A stretch of DNA of 8,403 nt from an uncultured Porphyromonas sp. (GCA_900548415.1 URKO01000035.1:1-8403); one strand, 5' to 3'. Positions 1-7,555 are shown, numbered from the stretch's first letter. The notes: a model not told the origin generated them from the letters alone. Program-made: numbers and translations.

Positions 1-397
1 AACTTACTATCGTTGATTGTTTTTGGTCGCTCGGGATACCAAGTCTTGGCACCGCTACGACAGAGCTACTGCAGCGTGCAACCCGCACCTGTCCTCTAGA
101 CACAAGCATAGCGTCAGAATCGCTCGGAGTAAGCAGGATCCAAGCAATTCCCCGCCTAGCATACTCTGCGTGATACCATGAGTACCAGCCTTTATGTAGC
201 CTCTGTCGTACAACTCTTCAAAGGTACGAAGATTTTGCGAATAATACATCTCAACTCTCCGAGCGCTCACGGCTGACGCCTTATAAACGCTCTGTCACGA
301 GCTACACATAGCAACAAGCGAGGCATAGATGAGTGTATTATAATATAATGTGCCAGCCCTGCCCTCTAATCTCTCCCCCTCCGATGCTCTCCGATCC

Positions 398-425
398 CTA
401 ATTTCTAATCTCTAACCTCTAATCT
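398..425. repeat. Tandem 7-bp repeat, unit CTAAYYT, four copies
   Basis: Four head-to-tail heptamers, CTAATTT, CTAATCT, CTAACCT and CTAATCT, start at 398, 405, 412 and 419. A further isolated CTAATCT lies at 366-372, and CTCCGAT occurs twice nearby (379-385 and 389-395). On the minus strand the unit reads as purine-rich AGRTTAG. The array is intergenic, about 160 bases upstream of the DUF4270 start and upstream of its likely promoter. Function is unknown; it may be a degenerate microsatellite. Confidence 0.7.
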
Positions 426-460
426 CTATAACGCGTCAGCCCTGTAGCGAATGGTAGGAA

Positions 461-493
461 TATGCGGTCAAATCGTTTTTTTCCTTACCTTTG
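461..493 (+). promoter_or_regulatory. Putative Bacteroidota promoter for the DUF4270 gene
   Basis: TACCTTTG at 486-493 matches the Bacteroidota sigma-ABfr -7 consensus TAnnTTTG exactly. TATG at 461-464 is one mismatch from the -33 box TTTG, with 21 bases between the boxes. A T7 run (476-482) lies in the spacer. Transcription would start near 500, giving a leader of roughly 80 bases before the ATG at 583. An octamer with six fixed positions is expected about twice per strand by chance in a window this long, so position is the main support. Confidence 0.45.
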
Positions 494-563
494 GAGCTAG
501 ATCACATGTTAGGTGCTGTCGAGAAGCCTCTAGCTCATCTACCGAGACTGCCAGCACAGCACC
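494..563 (+). other. Interleaved inverted repeats in the DUF4270 leader
   Basis: GAGCTAG (494-500) is complementary to CTAGCTC (530-536), and GGTGCTGT (512-519) is complementary to ACAGCACC (556-563). The two pairs interleave, so in RNA they would form either alternative stems or a pseudoknot. They lie in the predicted untranslated leader and end 19 bases before the start codon. I do not recognise a riboswitch class, and arms of 7 and 8 bases can arise by chance. Confidence 0.25.
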
Positions 564-582
564 CGACACTTAGACTGAATCT

Positions 583-2013
583 ATGAATCGGACTTTACTA
601 AAAACCCTCCAGATACCACTCCTGATCTGCATCTTATGCGCCTTAGGACTGACCTCTTGCAACGATAACTACTCCACCCTCGGGGGGAGTCTGCGACCTG
701 AGCGAGACCTCGTGACAGCTCGTGGAGACTCACTAACCTTTACAACGAAGACTATACGACTGGACTCTATATATAGTCGTAGTGCTATCTCGTTACTGGG
801 GCAGATCTCAGATCCCATCTTTGGAGACTTTGAGGCGAGCTATATCTGTCGGCTGCAGTGCGCGCCGGGCTTCACCTTCACTCAGAAGCCTATCAAGGAT
901 CGCATCGACTCGGTTATGATCGAGCTCTCCTACCTAAGTGCCGTAGGCGACACCACCACATGGGGCAAGGCTCAGGTCTATGAGATCACACAGCCACTGC
1001 CTAAGAGTCGCTACTCGGTCGACGATCTGACGCCCTACACACGAGGGGCTAAGCTACTCGGTGAGCTGACTTACCAACCCTCCGATACGGCGGGTATCAA
1101 AGGGCTAAAGATACGAGTACCCAATGAGCTGGGAGAGCGTTTTCTAAAGGCTTCGCGTGAGCACCCTGAGTGGTTTGCCTCGCAAGAGGCTTTTGAGTCC
1201 AATCTACTCCGTGGTCTCTACGTCACCTCGACGACTGGCACTGGGCATATCCTCTCGGTTTACTCGACGGCTCTCCGCATCTTCTACACCTTTGAGACGA
1301 CACAAAAGACCTCCAAGGGCGCAGACTCCACCGTCTACAAGCCAGCATGGGAGATCTTTAGCAGTAACAAGAGCCTCTACGCTCTGAACAGTCTCAAGCA
1401 CACACATCTAGAGGAGCTGCTACAACCGTCGTCTGATGGCCGGAGCTATATCAAGTCACCCGCGGGAGTGGTGACGAAGCTCTCCTGCTCGAAGGAGGAG
1501 CTGAGCCGACTACTCCATCAGTATGAGGCGATGAGCAAAGATAAAGAGGACTTCGGATGGGTCATGAATGAAGGCAAGCTACAGATAACGATAGATGTCC
1601 CCAACGTAGACACGCACTTCAACCCACCCCCTCAGCTACTCCTCATACCGCAGGATAGTGTGGCAAACTTCTTTGCCCGGAGCATCACCGATCCCTTGGT
1701 TGCCTCTACATCCTTTGTCTCTGGTCGTTACAGCGTCTTGGAGCGCAACTATACCTTTAGCAATATCAGCCACCTCATTGAGGCGCACATGCGTGGCAAT
1801 ATGGAGACCGATGCGAGTGGCAATCATCGTGTGACTAAAGACTTAGATCTACTCCTGATCCCCGTAGCCACAGAGCTAGCATCAACATCTGGATCGGCTG
1901 GACAGACAGTTGCTATCACCAACCTGCTCTACCCCTCAGCCGTACAGCTCAAGTGGGGTGACAAGGGCTTCAAGCTGGGAGTCATCGGGACTGGCTTTTA
2001 CAATAGACGATAG
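583..2013 (+). CDS. DUF4270 family lipoprotein
   Basis: A 476-residue exported lipoprotein of unknown function. An N-terminal signal peptide has a hydrophobic core at about residues 8-22 and a clear lipobox, L23-T24-S25-C26, so the mature protein should start at a lipidated Cys26 and be anchored in an envelope membrane. The sequence after the Cys (NDNYSTLG), the block LLGQISDPIFGDFEAS (71-86), and the stretch at 106-140 with RIDSVMIEL and WGKAQVYEI are typical of DUF4270 proteins of Bacteroidota. Length is within the family's usual range. In related genomes this family is often found near glycogen synthase, which is not seen here. The ATG at 583 is chosen because it gives a complete signal peptide. 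The nucleoside symporter follows 32 bases downstream, so the two may be co-transcribed. Family is fairly certain; role and membrane face are unknown. Confidence 0.88.
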   Translation: MNRTLLKTLQIPLLICILCALGLTSCNDNYSTLGGSLRPERDLVTARGDSLTFTTKTIRLDSIYSRSAISLLGQISDPIFGDFEASYICRLQCAPGFTFTQKPIKDRIDSVMIELSYLSAVGDTTTWGKAQVYEITQPLPKSRYSVDDLTPYTRGAKLLGELTYQPSDTAGIKGLKIRVPNELGERFLKASREHPEWFASQEAFESNLLRGLYVTSTTGTGHILSVYSTALRIFYTFETTQKTSKGADSTVYKPAWEIFSSNKSLYALNSLKHTHLEELLQPSSDGRSYIKSPAGVVTKLSCSKEELSRLLHQYEAMSKDKEDFGWVMNEGKLQITIDVPNVDTHFNPPPQLLLIPQDSVANFFARSITDPLVASTSFVSGRYSVLERNYTFSNISHLIEAHMRGNMETDASGNHRVTKDLDLLLIPVATELASTSGSAGQTVAITNLLYPSAVQLKWGDKGFKLGVIGTGFYNRR

Positions 2014-2045
2014 ACCAAAGACGAGACACATTAGCGGCAAAAGGT

Positions 2046-3320
2046 ATGACTAAAGAAAAAGAACAGATCAAGCTCAAACTGATCGTCATGAACTTCCTCC
2101 AGTTCTTCATCTGGGGGGCATGGCTCATCTCTATGGGACGCTACATGGGCAATGTGATGCAGTACGACGGGCAGGAGGTCGGCGGACTCTTTGCCACGGC
2201 GGGTTTCGCAGCGATCATCACGCCCGCACTGACGGGTATCATTGCTGACCGATGGATCGGTGCCGAGCGGCTACTCTCGATCTGCCATCTGCTCACGGGA
2301 GCCTGTCTGATAGCTGTCGGTTGTCTACCTATGGGGACGCCCTTTGCGACCACCTGGCTGGTCATCTTTGGGGTCAACCTCTTCTTCATGCCTACCCTAT
2401 CGCTCTCCAACACGGTCGCATACCATGCACTCGGCACGGTGCAGGCAGACATTGTCAAGGACTTCCCTCCGATACGTGTCTGGGGTACCATCGGCTTCAT
2501 CGTGGCGATGTGGATGGTCAACCTATTTAAGTGGATGGACAGCCCGATGCAGTTCAACCTCGGAGCCTTTGCAGCCATCGTCCTAGCGATCTACGCCTGG
2601 ACACTACCAGCAGTACCGCACGGAGTCAAGAAGGCTCAGGAGGGTCGTCGCTCGCTCCTATCCATACTAGGGCTGGATGCGCTGGTACTCTTTAAGAATA
2701 GGCAGATGGCGGTCTTCTTTACCTTCTGCATACTCCTCGGCGCAGCACTACAGGTGACCAATGCTTATGGCAATATGTACCTCGACCACTTCAAGGGGGT
2801 CACTGAGTATGCCGACAGCTTTGCGGTCAAGTATCCTAACATCTTGCTGTCGCTCTCTCAGATCTCGGAGACGCTCTTCATCCTCGCGATCCCATTTTTC
2901 CTAAAGCGCTTTGGCATCAAGGGGGTGATGACGATGAGCTTCGCCGCGTGGTTCCTACGCTTCGGACTCTTTGGTCTAGGCGATCCCGGGATGCCAGGCA
3001 TCATCGCACTCGTACTCTCGATGGTGGTGTACGGTATGGCGTTTGACTTCTTCAATATCTCAGGCTCCATGTTTGTCGATCAGTCCGTCTCACCCTCGAT
3101 GCGTGCCAGTGCTCAGGGGCTCTTCCTCCTGATGACCAACGGACTGGGTGTCGTCATCGGTTCGCTGGGTGCTGGCTGGGTTGTAGAGCACTTCACCACG
3201 GCTGGTGTGACTGCCTGGACGACCGTCTGGTACATCTTCGCAGGCTATGCGCTTATCACAGGAATCCTCTTCTGGCTCCTCTTCCACCCCAAGCAACTCG
3301 CGACAGCTCAATCGGCTTAA
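2046..3320 (+). CDS. nupG: Nucleoside:H+ symporter, NupG/XapB-type MFS
   Basis: A 424-residue inner-membrane transporter of the nucleoside:H+ symporter family, close to the family's usual length of about 420. It is expected to import nucleosides with protons for salvage. About 12 hydrophobic segments are visible, with a longer polar loop near residues 190-218 between the two halves. Family-typical motifs include NFLQFFIWGAWL (16-27), GIIADRW (64-70), the conserved FPPIRVWGTIGFI (140-152), LSQISETLFILAIPFFLKRFG (split around 270-290) and YGMAFDFFNISGSMFVD (329-345). The ATG at 2046 begins a short polar N-terminus just before the first membrane segment. No promoter box or terminator is seen in the 32-base gap upstream, so it is probably read from the DUF4270 promoter. 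Which nucleosides it carries cannot be told from the sequence. Confidence 0.92.
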   Translation: MTKEKEQIKLKLIVMNFLQFFIWGAWLISMGRYMGNVMQYDGQEVGGLFATAGFAAIITPALTGIIADRWIGAERLLSICHLLTGACLIAVGCLPMGTPFATTWLVIFGVNLFFMPTLSLSNTVAYHALGTVQADIVKDFPPIRVWGTIGFIVAMWMVNLFKWMDSPMQFNLGAFAAIVLAIYAWTLPAVPHGVKKAQEGRRSLLSILGLDALVLFKNRQMAVFFTFCILLGAALQVTNAYGNMYLDHFKGVTEYADSFAVKYPNILLSLSQISETLFILAIPFFLKRFGIKGVMTMSFAAWFLRFGLFGLGDPGMPGIIALVLSMVVYGMAFDFFNISGSMFVDQSVSPSMRASAQGLFLLMTNGLGVVIGSLGAGWVVEHFTTAGVTAWTTVWYIFAGYALITGILFWLLFHPKQLATAQSA

Positions 3321-3343
3321 GGTTAATCCGAGTCCGCTAAGCT

Positions 3344-4099
3344 ATGTTTAGACTAATCGGCAATGCGCTCAGTGTCATGGGCGAGTACACACTCCTCATG
3401 GCGCAGGTCTTCAGACGGCCGAAGAAGTGGGGCATCTTCTTCAAGCAGCTGATCCGAGAGATAGCTAAGTACGGACTCGACTCGATATGGATCGTCGTGA
3501 TCATCAGCTTTTTTATTGGCACGGTGATCACGATCCAGTTGACGATCAATATGAACTCGCCGCTCATCCCGCGCTTTACCATAGGGTATGCCAGCCGCGA
3601 GATTATGTTTCTCGAGTTCTCCTCCTCGATCATGTGTCTCATCCTCGCGGGCAAGGTCGGCTCGAGCATCGCCTCCGAGCTAGCTACCATGCGTGTGACG
3701 GAGCAGATCGACGCTATGGAGATCATGGGTGTTAACTCCGCCAACTTCCTCATCCTCCCCAAGATCCTCGGGCTCATGCTTTTCATCCCAGTCCTGAGCG
3801 TCATCAGCATGTCTACGGGGCTGGTGGGTGGATACTTAGCCACTTACTTTATTCCCTCGATCACCCCGTCAGACTTCGAGATGGGACTGCAGACTTTCTT
3901 CGTTGTGAAGAATATCTTTTACTCGATCATCAAGTCGCTCGTCTACGCTTTCATCATCTCATCGGGGGCTAGCTACTTTGGCTATACGGTCCAGGGGGGC
4001 GCCCTCGGCGTAGGACGCGCCAGCACCAATGCGGTGGTCTCGAGCTGTGTGCTGATCCTCCTCGCCGATGTCGTACTCACCAGTCTATTGTTTATGTAA
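3344..4099 (+). CDS. mlaE: MlaE-type ABC permease (phospholipid transport)
   Basis: A 251-residue integral membrane protein of the MlaE family, the membrane-spanning subunit of ABC transporters that move phospholipids between inner and outer membranes. Characteristic features are an N-terminal amphipathic region (about 1-45), hydrophobic segments near 46-68, 88-104, 138-170, 192-212 and 231-250, and the family signature GKVGSSIASELATMRVTEQI (103-122), continued by DAMEIMG, which contacts the ATPase. Length is typical. The start follows the symporter stop by 23 bases, and the MlaF-type ATPase starts 4 bases after this stop, so the two are surely translated as a pair. The MCE-domain partner (MlaD) that normally completes the complex is not in the window; in this phylum it may be encoded elsewhere. 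Confidence 0.93.
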   Translation: MFRLIGNALSVMGEYTLLMAQVFRRPKKWGIFFKQLIREIAKYGLDSIWIVVIISFFIGTVITIQLTINMNSPLIPRFTIGYASREIMFLEFSSSIMCLILAGKVGSSIASELATMRVTEQIDAMEIMGVNSANFLILPKILGLMLFIPVLSVISMSTGLVGGYLATYFIPSITPSDFEMGLQTFFVVKNIFYSIIKSLVYAFIISSGASYFGYTVQGGALGVGRASTNAVVSSCVLILLADVVLTSLLFM

Positions 4100-4103
4100 G
4101 GCT

Positions 4104-4841
4104 ATGGGACAAGGGACTAAGATCATAGAGGTCAGAGAGCTCTGCAAGGCATTTGACGACAAGGTCGTACTGGATCACATCAACGCCACCTTTAAGCCAG
4201 GAAGCATCAACTGCATCATCGGGCGTAGTGGTGCGGGCAAGACCGTCTTGCTCAAGAGTCTCATAGGACTCATACAGCCCACGTCGGGAGAGATACTCTT
4301 CGATGGACACAATATGATGCTCTTGTCCAAGGAGCAGCTCAAGCGACTACGACAAGTGACGGGCGTGCTCTTTCAGGGGTCAGCGCTCTTCGATAGTATG
4401 ACCGTCTTGGAGAATGTCCTCTTCCCGCTCCAGCTCTTCTCCAAGCTTTCGCCACGAGAGCGCAAAGCTCACGCTATGGCGCTCCTCGATCGGGTCGGAC
4501 TAGAGGGCGCGCAACGCAAGTTCCCCTCCGAGATCAGTGGCGGTATGATGAAGCGCGTAGCCATAGCTCGTGCCGTAGCACTCAACCCGCACTACCTCTT
4601 TTGCGACGAACCCAACTCAGGGCTAGACCCCACCACCTCGGCTTCGATAGACAAGCTCCTCAAAGAGCTCACCGAGGAGTACCAGATCACGACGGTGGTC
4701 AACACGCACGACATGAACTCCATCAAGACCATCGCTAATCATATCCTCTATCTAGATAAAGGGCAGGTCGCATGGCAGGGGTCGCGTGAGGAGCTCAGTG
4801 GTGACATTCCCCTCTCTCTCAAAAACTTTCTTTACCTTTGA
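4104..4841 (+). CDS. mlaF: MlaF-type ABC transporter ATP-binding protein
   Basis: A 245-residue cytoplasmic ATPase that powers the adjacent MlaE permease. All catalytic motifs are intact: Walker A GRSGAGKT (40-47), Q-loop Gln91 in LFQGSALFDSMTV (89-101, a wording typical of MlaF), signature ISGGM (144-148), Walker B YLFCDEP (164-170), D-loop SGLDP (172-176) and switch His202 in NTHD. The frame is open from an ATG at 4068, but that start would lie inside mlaE and add 12 residues with no family similarity; the ATG at 4104, 4 bases after the mlaE stop, fits the family N-terminus. The last codons (4833-4841) contain an exact TAnnTTTG sequence that may be a promoter for the next gene. Confidence 0.93.
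   Translation: MGQGTKIIEVRELCKAFDDKVVLDHINATFKPGSINCIIGRSGAGKTVLLKSLIGLIQPTSGEILFDGHNMMLLSKEQLKRLRQVTGVLFQGSALFDSMTVLENVLFPLQLFSKLSPRERKAHAMALLDRVGLEGAQRKFPSEISGGMMKRVAIARAVALNPHYLFCDEPNSGLDPTTSASIDKLLKELTEEYQITTVVNTHDMNSIKTIANHILYLDKGQVAWQGSREELSGDIPLSLKNFLYL
4833..4840 (+). promoter_or_regulatory. Putative -7 box of an internal promoter for the exporter genes
   Basis: TACCTTTG overlaps the last codons of mlaF and is identical to the octamer proposed upstream of the DUF4270 gene. Transcription would start near 4847, about 30 bases before the adaptor ATG at 4879. No good -33 TTTG is visible at the usual distance; ATTC at 4806-4809 is the nearest, with 23 bases between, which is a poor fit. 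The 37-base gap before the adaptor gene is the widest within the seven-gene run, which suits a second transcription unit. A chance match cannot be excluded, because the sequence also has to encode the MlaF C-terminus. Confidence 0.35.
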
Positions 4842-4878
4842 CACGTTCCTTCCCTTCTTTCTCTCATTGGCAAATAAG

Positions 4879-5793
4879 ATGACACACGCTAAGCGATATA
4901 TAGGTTACCTCTTCCTCCTCACCCTCCTACTCTCATGGGGCTGCAAAGATCACAGCAGCGACTACTCTGCTCAAGGTATCTTTGAGGCGGAGGAGATCGT
5001 TGTCTCGGCCGTCACTTCGGGCGAGCTACTGCGTCTAGACGTCTCTGAGGGTGACCAGCTAGAGGAGGGGCAGGTCGTAGGACTGATCGACACCACCTTC
5101 CTCGCCCTGCAGAAAGACCTCGTTGACACGCAGCAAGCGACAGTCAATGCAGCGGGACATACCAATGCAGCGACGCAGGTAGCCCCGCTAGAGGCTCAGC
5201 TCAAGGCGCTCAACAAAGAGCGTGACCGCTACGCTCCGCTCGTAGCTCGGGGCATCATGGCACAGCGCACACTGGACGAGATCGATGCTAAGATCTCTGC
5301 TGTCAAAGGGCAGATAGCCGCCGCCAGAGCTACCATCGGACAGCAAAATCGCTCCGCCACAGGTAGTGGCGACGCACTCACCGTACAGGAGAGTCAGGTA
5401 GACCAGATGATCTCACGGAGCTTCATCAAGGCACCTATCTCGGGGACGGTGCTCACCGTTTACCTGCATCAAGGCGAGCTGGCAGGGCAAGGCATGCCAC
5501 TCTTTCGCCTAGCCAATCTCAAGCAGATGTATCTGCGTGCTTACGTCACAGCGGAGCAACTCCAAAAGGTGACCCTCGGGCAGACCGTCTCCGTCTATAG
5601 CGACATGGGCGAGGAAGAGGCACAAGCCTACACAGGCGAAGTGGTATGGATCTCCGACCGAGCTGAGTTTACCCCCAAGAACATACAGACGTCCGACGCC
5701 CGCGCCTCGCTCATCTATGCGATCAAGGTACGCGTCCCCAACGACGGCAAGCTACGCATCGGACAGTACGGACGTGTCGTCCTAGATCAGTAG
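4879..5793 (+). CDS. HlyD/YbhG-type periplasmic adaptor lipoprotein
   Basis: A 304-residue membrane fusion protein, the periplasmic part of a tripartite exporter that would link ABC-2 permeases to an outer-membrane channel. The N-terminus has a hydrophobic segment (8-20) followed by SWGC with Cys22; this is a relaxed lipobox, so lipidation is likely but not certain. Two half-lipoyl (barrel-sandwich) segments lie at about 36-75 and 181-212 (SFIKAPISGTVL at 181-192), flanking a helical hairpin (about 76-180) with heptad-like Leu/Ala/Gln spacing. The beta-barrel region carries RAEFTPKNIQT (261-271), typical of the YbhG branch. The frame is open from a GTG at 4786, but the ATG at 4879 gives a proper signal sequence and avoids overlap with mlaF. 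The first ATPase gene begins 4 bases after the stop. Substrate unknown; YbhG relatives handle drugs and other toxic cations. Confidence 0.9.
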   Translation: MTHAKRYIGYLFLLTLLLSWGCKDHSSDYSAQGIFEAEEIVVSAVTSGELLRLDVSEGDQLEEGQVVGLIDTTFLALQKDLVDTQQATVNAAGHTNAATQVAPLEAQLKALNKERDRYAPLVARGIMAQRTLDEIDAKISAVKGQIAAARATIGQQNRSATGSGDALTVQESQVDQMISRSFIKAPISGTVLTVYLHQGELAGQGMPLFRLANLKQMYLRAYVTAEQLQKVTLGQTVSVYSDMGEEEAQAYTGEVVWISDRAEFTPKNIQTSDARASLIYAIKVRVPNDGKLRIGQYGRVVLDQ

Positions 5794-5797
5794 ACCT

Positions 5798-6733
5798 ATG
5801 TCTGTAGCTCAGGCGACCCAACCAGCAGTATCTTGTCAGGGCGTATGCAAGAGCTTTGGCAAGACCGTTGCGCTCCAGGGCATCGACCTCAGCGTCCGTG
5901 AGGGCGAGCTACTAGGGATCATCGGCCCCGACGGAGCTGGCAAGACAACCCTCATACGCATCATCGCCACGCTCCTCAACCCCGACGCTGGCGCGGCCAC
6001 CGTCTTAGGTCACGACGTCAAGCGCGACTACCGCCCGCTGCGTCATCAGATCGGCTACATGCCTGGTCGCTTCTCCCTCTACCAAGACCTCACCGTGCGG
6101 GAGAATCTCGAGTTCTTCGCCACCGTCTACAAGACGACCGTCGAGGAGAATTACCACCTCATCGAGGACATCTATAAGATGCTCCTTCCCTTCGAAAAGC
6201 GCCCCGCTGGCAAGCTCTCAGGCGGTATGAAGCAAAAGCTTGCTCTCTCCTGCGCACTCATACACAAGCCACGCCTCCTACTACTCGACGAGCCGACAAC
6301 TGGCGTCGATCCCGTCTCACGCCGAGAGTTCTGGCAGATGCTCTCCAAGCTACGCCAGCAGGGCGAGATCACGATGATCGTCAGCACCCCCTACATGGAC
6401 GAGGCGGTGCTATGCGACCAAGTAGCCCTGATGAAAGATGGTCAGATCCTCTCCATAGACACCCCCGATGGGCTAGTCTCGCAAATGGATCGTGCCCTTT
6501 GGTCCGCCACTGCGGAGGATATGGGCGACCTACTCCTCAAGCTGCGCAGCCTCAGTGGCGTGCTCAGCAGCTATGCCTTTGGCGAGGCGCACCACTTCAC
6601 CTTCGACGAGCAGCTCATCACCCCCGAGGAGATCCACACGCGCCTCCTAGAGCAGGGCGTGCGGGGACTAGACATCCGCAAGATACCCCCCTCCATCGAG
6701 GACTACTTCCTCATCATCTCCCAAGAGTCCTAG
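5798..6733 (+). CDS. ABC-2 exporter ATPase, YbhF N-half type, degenerate Q and H loops
   Basis: A 311-residue ABC ATPase resembling the first half of YbhF. Walker A GPDGAGKT (43-50), signature LSGGM (140-144), Walker B LLLLDEP (160-166) and D-loop GVDP (169-172) are intact. Two catalytic positions are altered: the Q-loop Gln is Gly90 in GYMPGRFSLY, and the switch His is Pro198 in STPYMDEA, where the partner ATPase has THYMDES. These replacements also appear, from memory, in related Bacteroidota proteins, so they are probably a lineage trait, not damage. The C-terminal 80 or so residues form the accessory region seen in this family. It follows the adaptor by 4 bases and precedes the second ATPase by 3, so the three are translationally linked. 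It most likely works as a heterodimer with that ATPase. Confidence 0.92.
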   Translation: MSVAQATQPAVSCQGVCKSFGKTVALQGIDLSVREGELLGIIGPDGAGKTTLIRIIATLLNPDAGAATVLGHDVKRDYRPLRHQIGYMPGRFSLYQDLTVRENLEFFATVYKTTVEENYHLIEDIYKMLLPFEKRPAGKLSGGMKQKLALSCALIHKPRLLLLDEPTTGVDPVSRREFWQMLSKLRQQGEITMIVSTPYMDEAVLCDQVALMKDGQILSIDTPDGLVSQMDRALWSATAEDMGDLLLKLRSLSGVLSSYAFGEAHHFTFDEQLITPEEIHTRLLEQGVRGLDIRKIPPSIEDYFLIISQES

Positions 6734-6736
6734 CCC

Positions 6737-7483
6737 ATGCCCTCCACCGAGTATAGTATATTGGCCAATAAGCTCACCAAGCGCTTCGGCGACTTCACAG
6801 CTGTTGATGAGATTACCTTCGACGTTTTGCCGGGCGAGATCTTCGGCTTCCTCGGAGCCAATGGGGCTGGTAAAAGCACCGCCATACGTATGCTCACCGG
6901 ACTGCTCAAGCCCACCTCAGGTTACGCCGAGGTAGCAGGCTATGACGTGCGCAAAGAGACCGAGCTGATCAAGCGAAACATCGGCTACATGAGTCAGAAG
7001 TTCTCCCTCTACGACTACCTCTCTGTCGAGGAGAATATCTTCCTCTACGGACGCATCTACGGTCTCTCGCGACGCATCATACAGAGCCGTATGGAGCGAC
7101 TCCTCGAGGAGCTCAACTTCTACGATCAGCGCAAGCTCCGTGTGGGCAGCCTACCCCTCGGGTGGAAGCAGAAGTTAGCCTTTTCCGTTGCCATCTTTCA
7201 CCGCCCCAAGATAGTCTTCCTCGATGAGCCTACGGGAGGCGTAGATCCCGTGGCACGGCGACGCTTCTGGGAGCTCATCTACAACGCTGCCGCCGAGGGC
7301 ATCACCGTCTTCGTCACCACACACTATATGGACGAGTCGGAGTACTGCGACCGTATCTCTATCATGGTAGACGGGCAGATCAAAGCCTTAGACACTCCAC
7401 GAGCCTTAAAGCGACAATTTGACTGTGACTCGATGGACGAGGTCTTCTACCAGTTAGCCCGCGGTGCTAAGCGCTCTGAGTAG
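6737..7483 (+). CDS. ABC-2 exporter ATPase, YbhF C-half type, degenerate signature
   Basis: A 248-residue ABC ATPase resembling the second half of YbhF. Walker A GANGAGKST (40-48), Q-loop Gln87 (YMSQKFSLY), Walker B IVFLDEP (159-165), D-loop GVDP (168-171) and switch His196 (TTHYMDES) are intact, but the LSGGQ/M signature is replaced by LPLGW (139-143). The E. coli YbhF C-half has a comparable LPLGF, so this is a family trait. With the preceding ATPase it would form one full ATP site (its own Walker A, Gln and His facing the partner's LSGGM) and one degenerate site. The two ABC-2 permease genes expected directly downstream are absent: the next gene, 145 bases on, encodes Hsp20. There is no frameshift and the C-terminus looks complete. 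No clear terminator follows the stop. Confidence 0.92.
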   Translation: MPSTEYSILANKLTKRFGDFTAVDEITFDVLPGEIFGFLGANGAGKSTAIRMLTGLLKPTSGYAEVAGYDVRKETELIKRNIGYMSQKFSLYDYLSVEENIFLYGRIYGLSRRIIQSRMERLLEELNFYDQRKLRVGSLPLGWKQKLAFSVAIFHRPKIVFLDEPTGGVDPVARRRFWELIYNAAAEGITVFVTTHYMDESEYCDRISIMVDGQIKALDTPRALKRQFDCDSMDEVFYQLARGAKRSE

Positions 7484-7502
7484 CTTCGCCAGTCGCCCCC
7501 TT

Positions 7503-7544
7503 TGCGACAAATTGTCACACTCTCAGCCATTGGCTTACCCTTTG
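7503..7544 (+). promoter_or_regulatory. Putative hsp20 promoter with two short palindromes
   Basis: ATTG at 7511-7514 could be the -33 box and TTACCCTTTG at 7535-7544 an imperfect -7 box, with one extra base between TA and TTTG compared with the TAnnTTTG consensus. Two 11-bp palindromes, each with 5-bp arms around one base, lie here: GACAAATTGTC (7506-7516, extendable with one mismatch to 7503-7519) overlapping the -33 box, and AGCCATTGGCT (7525-7535) in the spacer. Their centres are 19 bases apart. They could be operators. No CIRCE element (TTAGCACTC-N9-GAGTGCTAA) is present. Start would be near 7551, leaving a leader of about 78 bases. Confidence 0.35.
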
Positions 7545-7555
7545 CTAGATAGTTA

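Larger units (their letters stand above)
1..582. other. Intergenic region with no convincing gene
   Basis: No reading frame here resembles a known protein. The longest one, on the minus strand at 55-270 (71 codons), matches no family I recognise, has no recognisable promoter or leader, and may be chance or a gene relic. An AT-rich patch at 336-350 contains the 10-bp palindrome TATTATAATA (336-345). Positions 361-430 are strongly pyrimidine-rich on the + strand and hold the heptamer repeat listed separately. Positions 461-582 hold a probable promoter and leader for the DUF4270 gene. I see no tRNA or rRNA. A divergent gene may lie to the left of the window, but nothing here shows its start. Confidence 0.6.

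Noticed and set aside
55..270. Minus-strand 71-codon frame in the left intergenic region
   Set aside because: No recognisable domain, no promoter or leader, and an unremarkable composition. It could be a relic, but nothing supports calling it a gene.
336..350. TATAAT-like AT-rich patch considered as a promoter
   Set aside because: Bacteroidota promoters use TAnnTTTG and not the E. coli -10 hexamer, no partner box is seen, and the nearest gene start is over 230 bases away.
682..687. G6 run just after the DUF4270 lipobox, with similar G6 runs at 2113-2118 and 3994-3999, considered as phase-variation tracts
   Set aside because: Six bases is short for slipped-strand switching, each run encodes ordinary Gly or Trp-Gly codons, and all three frames are intact.
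2141..2578. Minus-strand 145-codon frame inside the nucleoside symporter gene
   Set aside because: It is antisense to a well-supported transporter, rich in Ser, Pro, Arg and Thr as shadow frames usually are, and resembles no protein family.
3337..3843. Minus-strand 168-codon frame opposite mlaE
   Set aside because: It mirrors the mlaE coding sequence, whose motifs are unambiguous; the long frame reflects codon bias on the coding strand.
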